A stretch of DNA of 64,000 bases from Burkholderiales bacterium (GCA_026225235.1 JAMFSK010000128.1:62001-126000); one strand, 5' to 3'; shown: positions 25,241 through 34,366, counted from the stretch's first letter. Translations and numbers: made by a program. The notes: generated by a model from the sequence alone, not told the origin.

Positions 25241-26422
25241 TCAGTCCAGTGCCGTCGCCGGGCCGAAGAACTCGTAGTGACTCTGCGCGGCCGGCACGCC
25301 AAGCTCACGCAGGTGGTGCTTGATGGCCTTCATGAACGACAGTGGCCCGAGGAAGTAGACGTCGACATCGCGTGACGCCGGCAACCATTGGTTCAGCAGC
25401 TCGAGATCGAGCCGGCCGACCGCGTCCGGCGTCGCGTGGCTCGCGCGAAGTTCGGCATAACAGTAGAAGCGCTTGAGATGCGTGTGCCGCGCAGCCAGAC
25501 CATCGATCCACTCGCGGAAGGCATGCACACCGCCATGCCGCGCCGCATGGATGAAATGCACCGGCCGGCGTGTCTCCAGCGCGGCTTCGAGCATGGCGAG
25601 TGTCGGGGTGATACCCACGCCGCCGCTGATGAGCACCAACGGGCGTTCGCTCGCCTCGAGCGTGAAGTCGCCTGCCGGCGGATACACATCGAGTATCCCG
25701 CCCTGCACGATGGTGTCATGCAAGTACTTCGACACGGTGCCCTGCGGCTCACGCTTGACGCTGATTCGGTACGCGCCGGGGGTGCTCGCTGCCGACAGCG
25801 AGTAGTTGCGGCGCATCTCCTGACCATCGATCACGACACGCAGACCGATGTACTGGCCCGGACGGAAATCAAGCAGGGCCGCGCCATCGACAGGCTGCAG
25901 ATAAAACGAGGTAATCTCGTCGCTTTCGCTGACCTTGCGCGCCACGGTGAACTGGCGCGCGCCGCGCCAGCCGCCCGGTGCCTGGGCCTTGTGATCGTAG
26001 ATGCTGGATTCCGCGCCGATCAGCACATCGGCCAGTTGCTGATAGGCCGCGGCCCACGCTTCGATCACCGTGTCGGTCGCGATTTCCGCGCCCAGCACTT
26101 CGCGAATCGAACGCAGCAGGCAAGTGCCGACCAGCGGGTAATGCTCCGGCAAGATCTGCAGCGAGACGTGCTTGTTGACGATCTGCGAGACGAGACCGCC
26201 AAGCTGCTCCAGTTCGTCGATATGGCGTGCGTACATCAGGACCGCATTCGCCAGTGCACGAGGCTGGGCGCCCTGCGACTGGTGAGTCTGGTTGAACAGC
26301 GCTTTGACTTGCGGATATTCGTTGAAAAGCAATTGATAGAAATGGGTGGCCAGCGCCTCGCCCCCGCTTTCGAGCAGGGGAACCGTGGCTTTGACAATCG
26401 TGCGATGTTCAAGGGACAGCAT
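25241..26422 (-). CDS. hmp: Flavohemoglobin (nitric oxide dioxygenase)
   Basis: Converts NO plus oxygen to nitrate using NAD(P)H; also reduces NO slowly without oxygen. The 393 residues show a globin domain (about 1-138, MLSLEHRTIVKATVPLLES, ATHFYQLLFNEYP with the B10 tyrosine, IVNKHVSLQILPEHY with the proximal histidine). Next is a FAD domain (about 150-255, FRPGQYIGLRV, RRNYSLSAAS), then an NAD domain (about 262-393, VLISGGVGITPTLAML, VYFLGPLSFMKAIK). It is divergent from norR across 161 bases with NorR-type sites, and the truncated hemoglobin gene follows it. Regulation by NorR with sigma-54 is likely, but the -24/-12 element I can find is imperfect. Confidence 0.97.
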   Translation of the reverse strand: MLSLEHRTIVKATVPLLESGGEALATHFYQLLFNEYPQVKALFNQTHQSQGAQPRALANAVLMYARHIDELEQLGGLVSQIVNKHVSLQILPEHYPLVGTCLLRSIREVLGAEIATDTVIEAWAAAYQQLADVLIGAESSIYDHKAQAPGGWRGARQFTVARKVSESDEITSFYLQPVDGAALLDFRPGQYIGLRVVIDGQEMRRNYSLSAASTPGAYRISVKREPQGTVSKYLHDTIVQGGILDVYPPAGDFTLEASERPLVLISGGVGITPTLAMLEAALETRRPVHFIHAARHGGVHAFREWIDGLAARHTHLKRFYCYAELRASHATPDAVGRLDLELLNQWLPASRDVDVYFLGPLSFMKAIKHHLRELGVPAAQSHYEFFGPATALD

Positions 26423-26484
26423 AGTGGCATCTCGATCTGTGGAAGGCGGCGCCCAGACTGATTTTCTCCGGGCACACGCTTATA

Positions 26485-26500
26485 CTCACGTTTTGTGCCA
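26485..26500 (-). promoter_or_regulatory. Degenerate sigma-54-like promoter for hmp
   Basis: The minus strand reads TGGCACAAAACGTGAG. The -24 element TGGCAC is perfect, but the -12 region is GTGAG instead of TTGCA. It lies 63 bases before the hmp start and 43-100 bases from the NorR sites, a suitable geometry. The weak -12 keeps this tentative. Confidence 0.35.
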
Positions 26501-26542
26501 GACATTTTGTTTTTAAAAATCAATGATATGTCTGAAAATCAA

Positions 26543-26588
26543 GTCGATATGACCGGAGTCACATCGACCAGATTAGAGTCACTATGAC
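26543..26588. promoter_or_regulatory. Three NorR enhancer sites (GT-N7-AC)
   Basis: GTCGATATGAC (26543-26553), GTCACATCGAC (26558-26568) and GTCACTATGAC (26578-26588) each fit the GT-N7-AC NorR core. Three sites are also typical of NorR-controlled promoters in E. coli. The third covers the norR start codon at 26584, so NorR bound here should limit its own expression while acting on hmp from a distance. Confidence 0.75.
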
Positions 26589-28143
26589 CGCCAAAGCGCT
26601 TCTCGATATTCTGATTCCCCTGGTCGGTGATTTGTCGCGCGACATCCCGGAGCGCGACCGCTACGACCGTCTGCTCGACGCGATGCGCACGCTGTTCCCC
26701 TGCGACGCTGCCGCGCTATTGCGCCTCGAGGGCGAGATCCTCGTACCGGTTGCGATCGATGGCCTCAGCAACGACACGCTCGGACGCCGCTTTCGCGTGA
26801 GCGAACATCCGCGTCTGCAAGCGCTGCTCGCCCATCGCGGCGCCTTGCGCTTTCCGGCCGATTCGGACTTGCCCGACCCCTACGACGGGCTCGTACAGAA
26901 CCTCAGCGAGCGCCTCGAGGTGCATGACTGCATGGGGTGTGCCTTGCATGTCGCGGGGCGCCCCTGGGGACTGATGACGCTCGATGCACTCGACCGTGCG
27001 CGCTTCGACACGGTCGATGTGGCCTCGCTCGAAGCGTTCGCGAGTCTGGCTGCTGCCACGGTCAATGTGGTCGAGCACCTCGGCGTGCTCGCGAGCCGCA
27101 ACGAGCACGAGCGCCGGCGCGCCGAGGCCTACCGGATCGCCGCCTCGCAGACCGAGCACGAGATGATCGGACAGAGCGCACCGCACCGCCATCTGGTCGA
27201 TGAGATCCAGGTGGTGGGACGCAGCGAACTCACGGTACTGATCCTGGGTGAGAGCGGCGTCGGCAAGGAACTGGTCGCGCATGCCATCCATGCCGCCTCG
27301 GCGCGTGCCGACAAACCTCTGATCAGTCTGAACTGCGCCGCGCTGCCCGACACGCTCGTCGAGAGCGAGTTGTTCGGCCATGTGCGCGGTGCATTCTCAG
27401 GCGCAGTCAATGACCGGCGCGGCAAGTTCGATCTCGCCGACGGCGGAACCTTGTTTCTCGACGAGGTCGGTGAATTGCCGCTCGCGGTCCAGGCAAAGTT
27501 GCTGCGAGTCCTTCAGAGCGGTCAGTTGCAACGGGTCGGCTCCGATCGCGAACATCGCGTCGATGTCCGCCTGATTGCAGCGACCAATCGGAACCTGGCC
27601 GAAGAGGTCAAGCTCGGTCGCTATCGCGCGGATTTCTATCACCGGCTCACGGTGTATCCCTTATCGGTGCCGCCGTTGCGTGAGCGCGGCCGCGACGTGC
27701 TGCTGATCGCGGGATTTTTTCTCGAACAGAATCGCGCCAAGCTCGGGCTGCATAGCATCCGCCTCTCGCCCGACGCCCAAACTGCGTTGCTCGCTTATCC
27801 CTGGCCTGGCAATATCCGCGAACTTGAACATCTGATCGGCCGCACCGCCTTGCGTGCGCTTGCCGTGCAACCTATACGGCCGCGCATCCTGACGCTGACA
27901 GGGGCCGACCTCGACCTGCCCGCGGACACTGCCGGTGCGGGCAAGCCGAACCACGTCGCAGCACCTGGTCCAGGCGGCGATCCGGGTGTCCCGGATCTAC
28001 GCCGGGCCCTGGCCGACTACGAACGCCAGTTGATTCGCGACAGCCTCGAACGACATCAAAACAACTGGGCCTCGGCCGCGCGCGAACTCGGAATGGATCG
28101 GGCGAACCTGAGCCGCTCGGCGAAGCGGCTCGGGCTCAAGTAG
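26584..28143 (+). CDS. norR: NorR, nitric oxide-responsive sigma-54-dependent activator
   Basis: An NO sensor and enhancer-binding protein. N-terminal GAF domain (about 20-170) senses NO through non-heme iron in known NorR; the AAA+ domain (about 190-425) drives sigma-54 open complex formation; a Fis-type HTH ends the protein (NNWASAARELGMDRANLSR). Walker A is LGESGVGKELVA, Walker B is GGTLFLDEVGEL, and the sigma-54 contact loop reads GAFSGA instead of the usual GAFTGA, a conservative change. Between AAA+ and HTH is a Pro/Gly/Ala-rich linker (about 440-475). It is 519 residues, close to E. coli NorR (504). Divergent from hmp; its start codon lies within one GT-N7-AC site. No norVW or norB is present in the window, so hmp and the truncated globin are the obvious local targets. 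Confidence 0.95.
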   Translation: MTAKALLDILIPLVGDLSRDIPERDRYDRLLDAMRTLFPCDAAALLRLEGEILVPVAIDGLSNDTLGRRFRVSEHPRLQALLAHRGALRFPADSDLPDPYDGLVQNLSERLEVHDCMGCALHVAGRPWGLMTLDALDRARFDTVDVASLEAFASLAAATVNVVEHLGVLASRNEHERRRAEAYRIAASQTEHEMIGQSAPHRHLVDEIQVVGRSELTVLILGESGVGKELVAHAIHAASARADKPLISLNCAALPDTLVESELFGHVRGAFSGAVNDRRGKFDLADGGTLFLDEVGELPLAVQAKLLRVLQSGQLQRVGSDREHRVDVRLIAATNRNLAEEVKLGRYRADFYHRLTVYPLSVPPLRERGRDVLLIAGFFLEQNRAKLGLHSIRLSPDAQTALLAYPWPGNIRELEHLIGRTALRALAVQPIRPRILTLTGADLDLPADTAGAGKPNHVAAPGPGGDPGVPDLRRALADYERQLIRDSLERHQNNWASAARELGMDRANLSRSAKRLGLK

Positions 28144-28248
28144 GACGCCTTGCAAGGCTTTCGGGACAGACCATCGCATCGAGCGACGTCACCGGCACGT
28201 CGTCACGCTGCGAACCGTTTCTCAAGACAACGCGTCACGTTCGTGACG

Positions 28249-29451
28249 TCACATCGTGATGGCCACGTCGAGGCGTTTGACGAGCGCCATCAACGGGAGA
28301 TCGTCGCCGCGCGCGCCAATGATCGACAGGGCGAGCGGCCGGTCCCGCCCATCGACAAACGGAATCGTCAACTGAGGGTAGCCGCCGAACGCGGCGACGG
28401 CGTTCATCATCAGAGCATCGTGATAGAAGCCTCCGATCATCTTCCCGTCCGCCTTCGGGAGGAGCGACAACGGCGTCGTCGGCAAGACGAGATAGTGGGC
28501 GGCCAACACCGTGTCGAGCCGGGCCCGCCATTGTTCGCGAAGCCGCCGGCAGCGAGCCACCTCTTCACCATCGAGCGCTTGCAGGCGCGCGAAACGTGCC
28601 GCGATCGTCGGGCCGAAGCGCGGCTTCACTTCGGCGATCCATTCGCCGAGCGAAGCACGAATATCCGCATCCTGGAGTCGCTGGTAGACGTGCAACCAGC
28701 GTTCGCCCTCCCCTTCGAAAACCGACATGCCATCGAGGGCCCCGAGCAAACCCGCGATCTCATGCAGTCGTTCTGCGTCAACTGGCTCATTCGCGGCTCG
28801 CGCGACGAACGCCTCATCGAAGCGAACAAAGGTTTTTGAGGCCCGCGTCTCCGGACGTGCAGGCGCAACCCCGGCAAGCAGGACCTTCCCGACCGTTTCA
28901 AGCATCGGTGCCGAACGGGCGAACCATCCGACCGTGTCGAAGCACGGCGCGAACGGGAGCACGCCATCTGGCGATACGGCATCGTGAGTGGGCCGGATTC
29001 CCCACAGCCCGCAGAAGGCGGCAGGCACGCGGACCGACCCGCCGGTATCGGTGCCGAGTGCAAAATCGACTGCTTCACAAGCGACGGCGACCGCCGAGCC
29101 GCTCGACGAGCCTCCTGGCAGGGCTTGCGGCCAGCGGGGATTGACCGGCGTGCCGTAGTGAAAGTTGTCGCCCTCAAGACTGTAGGCCAGCTCGTCGGTG
29201 AGCGTCTTGCCGTCGACCGAAGCACCCGCCGCAAGCAGGCTCGCTACCGATGCCGCGTGCATAGCCGCCGGCCCGTGTGTCGCGAGCCAGTCGGGATTGC
29301 CGCCACCGGTCGTCACGCCGGCGACATCGATCAGGTCCTTGACGCCGAAGCGCAGACCGTCGAGCGGACCCGTACCCGTCGCTGCGACCCGCACGCGAGC
29401 GCCCGGCAGAAAAGCATTGAAGCGTGCGACCTCTTCGTCCGACGGGCTCAT
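28249..29451 (-). CDS. Amidase signature family hydrolase
   Basis: Hydrolyses a C-N amide bond through a Ser-cisSer-Lys triad. The lysine is in LRFGVKDLIDVAGV, and the serines are in LPGGSSSGSAVAVACEAVDFALGTDTGGSVRVPAAFCG. The start MSPSDEEVARFNAFLPG lies in a 4-base ATGA overlap with the stop of the cysteine hydrolase gene; the longer ORF-track form reads into that gene in another frame. At 400 residues it is shorter than GatA-type amidases (about 480) and nearer to amidases that act on small ureido or carboxamide compounds (AtzE/AtzF-like), though I cannot assign the substrate. Coupled with the cysteine hydrolase and divergent from a BMP-type importer, it likely releases nitrogen from an imported compound. 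Confidence 0.9.
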   Translation of the reverse strand: MSPSDEEVARFNAFLPGARVRVAATGTGPLDGLRFGVKDLIDVAGVTTGGGNPDWLATHGPAAMHAASVASLLAAGASVDGKTLTDELAYSLEGDNFHYGTPVNPRWPQALPGGSSSGSAVAVACEAVDFALGTDTGGSVRVPAAFCGLWGIRPTHDAVSPDGVLPFAPCFDTVGWFARSAPMLETVGKVLLAGVAPARPETRASKTFVRFDEAFVARAANEPVDAERLHEIAGLLGALDGMSVFEGEGERWLHVYQRLQDADIRASLGEWIAEVKPRFGPTIAARFARLQALDGEEVARCRRLREQWRARLDTVLAAHYLVLPTTPLSLLPKADGKMIGGFYHDALMMNAVAAFGGYPQLTIPFVDGRDRPLALSIIGARGDDLPLMALVKRLDVAITM

Positions 29452-30251
29452 GCCGGCTGACCCTGGAGTGCCTCGAGCACGCGCATCGAGTCGGTGACAA
29501 ACCCAAAGCACTTCTTGACGTTCCAGACGGTGGCGTCCGTGCAGAACGCGGGCGACGAGGTCGCGCAGCAGTCTTCGAGCAGCACACAGCCATATCCAAG
29601 AAAGTTGGCATCGGTCAGCGAGTGCAGCACGCACTGATCCGTGTTCACCCCCGCGAACATCACGGTACGCACTCCGAGGTTGCGCAAAATGCTGTCGAGC
29701 GGGGTGTCCCAGAAGCCGCTGATCCGGTACTTGTCGACACGGATGTCCTGCGGCTCTGGCGCCAGTTCGTCGACCACGGCGGCCGCCCAAGAGTCTTTCT
29801 CCAGCACATGGGCGCCATGCTCGGGCAAGGGCTCGCCCAGACCGATACCCGTCCCGGTCGGTTTGTATAAATGAAGCTGGTTCGGCGGCATATTGGCGAG
29901 ATCGGGGCGGTTGCCCCAGTTGACCCAGATCACCGGAACGCCTGCCGTGCGCAGTGCCGGCAGCAAGTTCTGCAATGGTGCAATGGGTGCGCGGTCGACC
30001 TCGTAGTTGCCCCCGAGATGGGCAACCCAGCCTCCTTTGGTGCAGAAGTCATTCTGCATGTCGATCACCACGATGGCCGTGCGCAGCAGGTCGACGCGCA
30101 CATTCTGCGGCTCGCAGGCGAGGGTCACCGCGACCGGTTCAGGCGCCGAGAGGGCCATGTCGACCAGCGTCGGCGTGGCCCTCCAGTGGTAGTTCGCAGC
30201 ACGGCCCAGTTGGCCGGGAAGCCCACTGGCTTCAGGTGCTTCGTGCTTCAT
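29448..30251 (-). CDS. Isochorismatase-like cysteine hydrolase (RutB/biuret hydrolase-like)
   Basis: Cysteine amidohydrolase of the isochorismatase superfamily. The catalytic aspartate is in RTAIVVIDMQNDFCTKGGW, and the cysteine is in FAGVNTDQCVLHSLTDANFLGYG; KDSWAAAVVDEL-type sequence supplies the lysine region. I chose MKHEAPEASGLPGQLG (GGAG nine bases upstream) over more distal starts. 267 residues is longer than minimal isochorismatases (about 200) and like RutB (ureidoacrylate hydrolase) or biuret hydrolase, which carry an N-terminal extension. The motif TPTLVDMALSAPEPVAVTLA belongs to that extension. First gene of a two-gene operon with the amidase, pointing to sequential hydrolysis of a ureido or amide compound. 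Confidence 0.9.
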   Translation of the reverse strand: MKHEAPEASGLPGQLGRAANYHWRATPTLVDMALSAPEPVAVTLACEPQNVRVDLLRTAIVVIDMQNDFCTKGGWVAHLGGNYEVDRAPIAPLQNLLPALRTAGVPVIWVNWGNRPDLANMPPNQLHLYKPTGTGIGLGEPLPEHGAHVLEKDSWAAAVVDELAPEPQDIRVDKYRISGFWDTPLDSILRNLGVRTVMFAGVNTDQCVLHSLTDANFLGYGCVLLEDCCATSSPAFCTDATVWNVKKCFGFVTDSMRVLEALQGQPA

Positions 30252-30463
30252 CGCATTGCGCTCCATGTCCATGAGAAGAGAAGTCGAAGAGAAAAATGGG
30301 CCGACGCCGTCACGCCATCGTATCGCCTGCCAACCGGGGCGTCGCGACACAGATCGCGGGCGTCCTAAGCGATTTCCAGGAGGATATGCGAGGTTGGCAT
30401 CGAAGTTGCATTTCATTCATGAATAACCTACTTACCCAAACCAAACGCAAGAGGAGTGCCAGT

Positions 30464-31474
30464 ATGACGATTGAATTGTTTTCGGCCCACGCCGGTTCGC
30501 GTCGCGCATGGATCAAAGGCGCGCTCGCCGCACTCGCGGCCCTCACGTTGTCGTCGGCCGCGTTCGACGCACTGGCGGCCGATCCGCTACGGGTCGGGGT
30601 GCTGATCCCGGGCTCCAAGTCAGACAAGGGGTGGATGGAATCGGGCTATGACGGTCTCGCCGCCGCTCAAAAGGAGCTCGGCCCGAAGCTCAAGACGCAG
30701 ATGATCGAAAACATCAACTATGCGGACATGGAACAGGCGCTGACCAACCTCGCCTCGAAGAATGAACTGGTGATCGGTGTCGGCGGCCAGACCCAGGCAG
30801 CTGTCATCAAGATCGCCAAGCGCTTTCCGAATGTGAAGTTCTCGATCGTCGGCGGCAACAAGGGGCAGGACATGCCGCCGAACGTCGCCGGCTATGACGT
30901 CAAGCAGGCTGAGATCGCTTACGTCGCGGGCGCTGCGGCCGCGATGCTCTCGAAGAATGGTGCGGTCAGTTATGTCGGCGGCATGGAGATTCCGTCGATC
31001 GTCAATGCCGGCAAGGAATTCGGCAATGGAGCGCGCTCGGTCAATCCGAACATCAAGTACTTCGAAAGCTATACGGGTGACTTCGACAATGTGTCGAAGG
31101 CGAAGGAAGCCACTCTCGCCGCCATCTCGCAAGGCGCCGACGTCCACTATCACATCCTGAACCTGGGCCTACGCGGCATGGAACAGGCTGCGACAGAAAA
31201 ACACACCCACATGATCGGCAGCTATACCGATCGCTGCGGCACTGACCCGCTGTATATCGCCTATACGATCACGGGCGTCGGTTACCAGGTGCAGTACGCC
31301 ATCGATCAGCTCGCAGCCGGCACTTGGCAGCCGGGCTACAAGGCATTCGGCCTGGCAATGGGACCGAAGGCCTCGGGTATTGCGGTGTGCAACGGCACGC
31401 CAGCGATGAACGACTCGCTCAAGAAAATCGAGCAGGACATTCTGAGCGGCAAGATCAAAGTCTCCGAAGGCTGA
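30464..31474 (+). CDS. BMP-family periplasmic substrate-binding protein of ABC importer
   Basis: Binding protein of the BmpA/Med/PnrA (basic membrane protein) family, which usually binds nucleosides or nucleobases. The start MTIELFSAHAGSRRAWIKG has AGGAG seven bases upstream. The signal peptide holds SRRAWIKGALAALAAL, which resembles a Tat twin-arginine motif, and ends near DALAADPLR. Mature-part motifs are GVLIPGSKSDKGWMESGYDGL, VGVGGQTQAAVIKIAKRFPNVKFSIVGG and YVAGAAAAMLSKNGAVSYVGGMEIPS. 336 residues is normal. It is the first gene of the importer operon and the one with the strongest ribosome site. Ligand is not decided; purine or pyrimidine bases or ureido compounds fit the neighbours. 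Confidence 0.93.
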   Translation: MTIELFSAHAGSRRAWIKGALAALAALTLSSAAFDALAADPLRVGVLIPGSKSDKGWMESGYDGLAAAQKELGPKLKTQMIENINYADMEQALTNLASKNELVIGVGGQTQAAVIKIAKRFPNVKFSIVGGNKGQDMPPNVAGYDVKQAEIAYVAGAAAAMLSKNGAVSYVGGMEIPSIVNAGKEFGNGARSVNPNIKYFESYTGDFDNVSKAKEATLAAISQGADVHYHILNLGLRGMEQAATEKHTHMIGSYTDRCGTDPLYIAYTITGVGYQVQYAIDQLAAGTWQPGYKAFGLAMGPKASGIAVCNGTPAMNDSLKKIEQDILSGKIKVSEG

Positions 31475-31478
31475 TCTC

Positions 31479-33263
31479 ATGACACTCCCGGCGCTCGCTT
31501 CCGCCCCAGCGGACTCACCCCCGCTCATCGATCCCGTTGAGACGGACGCACACGCCGGGGCTCGCCCCGCAGTCTCACCGCCGGTGTTAAGGCTCGAAGG
31601 GATTGGTAAACAGTTCGGCGCGTTTCATGCGCTCAGCGATGTCTCGCTCGATCTCGTACCCGGTGAAGTGCATTGCCTGCTCGGTGAAAACGGCGCCGGC
31701 AAGTCGACACTCTGCAATGTGATGTTCGGCGTGCATCAGCCCGATCAGGGTGCGATGTGGCTCGACGATGTGCCCTATCATCCGCGCAGTCCACGCGATG
31801 CGCTGGGCCACGGGATCGCGATGGTCCACCAGCATTTCAGCCTGGTCGACGATGTCACGGTGCTCGACAACCTCTTGCTCGGGCAGTCACGCGGATGGCT
31901 CAAGCGCAAGGCTCGTGCGGCTGAAGTGCGTGCGCTGGTGACCGAACTCGGGCTCGCGCTCGATCCGGATGCGGCCATTGCGGACCTGTCTGTGGGCGAG
32001 CGGCAGCGCGTTGAAATCGTCAAATGTCTGATTCGCGAACCCCGTCTGCTCGTGCTCGATGAACCGACGGCCGTGTTGTTGCCTGCCGAGATCGGCGCCC
32101 TGCTCGATGTCTGCGCACGCGTCGCGGCGCGCGGATGCGCCGTGGTGCTGGTCACCCACAAGCTCGCGGAAATCCGCAAGGTCGCGACGCGCGCGACCGT
32201 TCTGCAAAGTGGACGCGTCGTTGCGCGCTCGAGCACGCCGGCCAGGGAGATCGACCGGCTCGTTCGCGCCATGATCGACCGTCCAGCGAGCGCCGACAGT
32301 GGGTCGCCGGATGCGGCCTCGGCCCTCAGCGATGCCGCCGTCGCCGCCTCGCTCGGCGCGACCCCCGCACAAGATCCCGCTGCACCGACCGCTGCTACTT
32401 GGGCCCCATCCCATGGCGCACCTGTATGGTCGTTGACGCACTCGGCGCCAGAACCTTCAGCCCCTCCCTCCCCTGAGGGCACGCAGGAACCCTCCCCTTA
32501 CGGCCGCCCGCTCAGCGAAGAAGTCCTCCAGATCGACGGCCTGACCGTGCGCGACATACAGGGCGTCACCCGCCTCGACGATTGCACGCTGGTCGTCAAC
32601 CGGGGCGAGATCGTCGGCATCGCGGGTGTCGAGGGCAACGGCCAGAGCGAACTCGGCGCGGTGCTCGGCGGCATGATCCGGGCGAGCGCGGGACGCTTCT
32701 TTATCGAGGGGCAGGACCGTACCGCTGCGACACCGCGTGAGATCACGCAAGCGGGCGTCGGCATCGTTCCCGAAGACCGCCACGCGGTTGGCTGCGTGAC
32801 GGAGATGAGCCTGATCGACAACCTCCTGCTCAACCGTCTCGACGCGTTTTCTGCGCGCGGCTTCCTGCGCCGCCGCGCGATGCGCGACTACGCGCTGACG
32901 CTCATGGAACGCTTCGACGTGCGGGCCGCCGGCCCTGACGTACGCTTCGGCGGCCTGTCCGGCGGCAACCAGCAGAAGGCGGTGCTGGCGCGTGAACTCA
33001 CGCTCGACAAGCTCGTGTTCCTGATGGCCGCGCAGCCGACACGCGGACTCGATGTCGGCGCGGTCGCGGCGGTCTACGACCATATTCGCGCGGCCCGCGA
33101 TGCCGGCGTCGGTGTCTTGCTGATCTCGTCTGAACTCGACGAACTGATGGCCGTGGCCGACCGGATCGTCGTGCTTTACCGCGGCCGCATCATGGGCAGT
33201 TGCAAGCCCGACCCGACCCAACGCGAGCGCATTGGCGCATGGATGGCAGGCCAGACAGCATGA
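31479..33263 (+). CDS. BMP-type ABC importer ATP-binding protein (two ATPase domains)
   Basis: A fused double nucleotide-binding subunit like YufO/NupA and RbsA. Domain 1 (about 36-260): Walker A GENGAGKSTL, signature LSVGERQRVEIVK, Walker B LLVLDEPTAVL, then VTHKLAEI. Domain 2 (about 350-590): Walker A is degenerate (GVEGNGQSEL), signature LSGGNQQKAVLA, Walker B region LVFLMAAQPTRGLDVG; a weak second site is usual in this family. Between the domains lies an unusually long Ala/Pro/Ser-rich linker (about 270-345) and the N-terminal 35 residues are also Pro-rich, so the protein is longer (594) than relatives (about 510). Overlaps the first permease by four bases. Confidence 0.94.
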   Translation: MTLPALASAPADSPPLIDPVETDAHAGARPAVSPPVLRLEGIGKQFGAFHALSDVSLDLVPGEVHCLLGENGAGKSTLCNVMFGVHQPDQGAMWLDDVPYHPRSPRDALGHGIAMVHQHFSLVDDVTVLDNLLLGQSRGWLKRKARAAEVRALVTELGLALDPDAAIADLSVGERQRVEIVKCLIREPRLLVLDEPTAVLLPAEIGALLDVCARVAARGCAVVLVTHKLAEIRKVATRATVLQSGRVVARSSTPAREIDRLVRAMIDRPASADSGSPDAASALSDAAVAASLGATPAQDPAAPTAATWAPSHGAPVWSLTHSAPEPSAPPSPEGTQEPSPYGRPLSEEVLQIDGLTVRDIQGVTRLDDCTLVVNRGEIVGIAGVEGNGQSELGAVLGGMIRASAGRFFIEGQDRTAATPREITQAGVGIVPEDRHAVGCVTEMSLIDNLLLNRLDAFSARGFLRRRAMRDYALTLMERFDVRAAGPDVRFGGLSGGNQQKAVLARELTLDKLVFLMAAQPTRGLDVGAVAAVYDHIRAARDAGVGVLLISSELDELMAVADRIVVLYRGRIMGSCKPDPTQRERIGAWMAGQTA

Positions 33264-34366
33264 GCACACCTCGTCTTTCTCTCGCACCCACGACCCGTGG
33301 CAACCGCTGGCGCGACGCGCCCCAGTTGCGCACCGCCCTCGTGCTCGGCGGCGCCGCTGTGGTCGCCATCGGCGCGGCCCTGGCGCTGATCGCCCTCGTC
33401 GGCGTACCACTCGGCGATGCGCTCTCGGCTTTTGCTGACGGCGCCTGGGGCTCGGCCTACTCGATCGGTGCCTCGATCAACCGGAGCATTGCGTTTGCTC
33501 TCGTCGGCATCGGCTTTGTCCTGGCGGATCGCGCCCGCCTGACCAATGTCGGCGGCGAAGGCCAGATCGCGATCGGCGGCATTGTCGCGACCGCAGTCAG
33601 TCTGTACGGGAATGTCGCACACTTGCCGCTCGGCCTCTCGTTTGTCATTCCGATGATCGCCGCGGCGGCCGCCGGTGCGCTGTGGGGCGCTGTGCCAGGT
33701 GTGCTCAAGGCTAAGGCGGGGACGAACGAGGTGATCAGCACGCTGCTGCTCTCGTTTATCGCGGTCTGGCTGCTCTACTGGTGCGTGCAGTCCGAGGTCC
33801 TGCTGCGCCAACCGATGAACAATGCATCGACCTTGCCCGAATCGCTCGAGATTCCCGATGCGACCAAGCTACCGCAGTTGTTCAGCGGCGGCTCGATGGC
33901 GCTCAATATCGGCCTGCCGATGACGATCGTCCTGGGCATCGCGGTGGCGGTCGTTCTGCGGCGCACCCGCTTCGGCCTTCATCTGCGCGCGGTCGGCCTG
34001 AACGCCCTGGCCGCGCGCCGCGCCGGCATCCCGATCATCAGCACCGTGGTCGGCGCCCTTGCACTGGCCGGCGCGTTTGGCGGCCTCGCCGGTGCGCTGA
34101 TGCTGCAAGGCGACCAATACTCGCTGAAGGCCGGTTTCTCGTCCGGCTATGGTTTCGATGGACTGGTGGTCGGCCTGCTTGCACGAGGCTCGGTCACCGG
34201 GGTATTCGCTGCAGCGCTGCTGTTTGGCTTTCTGCGCTCGGGCGGCATCAATATGGAAATGGTGGCGCAAGTGCCCTCGGCACTGGTGCTGATCGTACAA
34301 GGCATCGTGATCGTCGCGCTGGCGGGTGGCGCATGGTGGCTCGACAAAACAGGGGCACAGCGATGA
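33260..34366 (+). CDS. ABC importer permease (BMP-type, YufP-like)
   Basis: Inner-membrane permease of the branched-chain/sugar/nucleoside permease superfamily. The start MSTPRLSLAPTTRGNRW is in an ATGA overlap with the ATPase gene; the 20 upstream residues in the ORF track belong to another frame. It has about 8-10 hydrophobic segments and the family hallmarks RLTNVGGEGQIAIGGIVAT and FGLHLRAVGLNALAARRAGI (the cytoplasmic EAA-like coupling loop), plus GFDGLVVGLLARGSVTGVFAAALLFG. 368 residues. Forms the translocation path with the next gene product. Confidence 0.94.
   Translation: MSTPRLSLAPTTRGNRWRDAPQLRTALVLGGAAVVAIGAALALIALVGVPLGDALSAFADGAWGSAYSIGASINRSIAFALVGIGFVLADRARLTNVGGEGQIAIGGIVATAVSLYGNVAHLPLGLSFVIPMIAAAAAGALWGAVPGVLKAKAGTNEVISTLLLSFIAVWLLYWCVQSEVLLRQPMNNASTLPESLEIPDATKLPQLFSGGSMALNIGLPMTIVLGIAVAVVLRRTRFGLHLRAVGLNALAARRAGIPIISTVVGALALAGAFGGLAGALMLQGDQYSLKAGFSSGYGFDGLVVGLLARGSVTGVFAAALLFGFLRSGGINMEMVAQVPSALVLIVQGIVIVALAGGAWWLDKTGAQR

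Noticed and set aside
28233-28252. CGTCACG-tt-CGTGACG hairpin and GTGACGTCAC palindrome at the norR/amidase 3' ends
   Set aside because: Could be a weak convergent terminator, but has no T-run and overlaps the amidase stop; not enough to call.
29452-29790. 113-residue extension of the amidase
   Set aside because: This is the cysteine hydrolase gene read in another frame; the ATGA overlap gives the right start.
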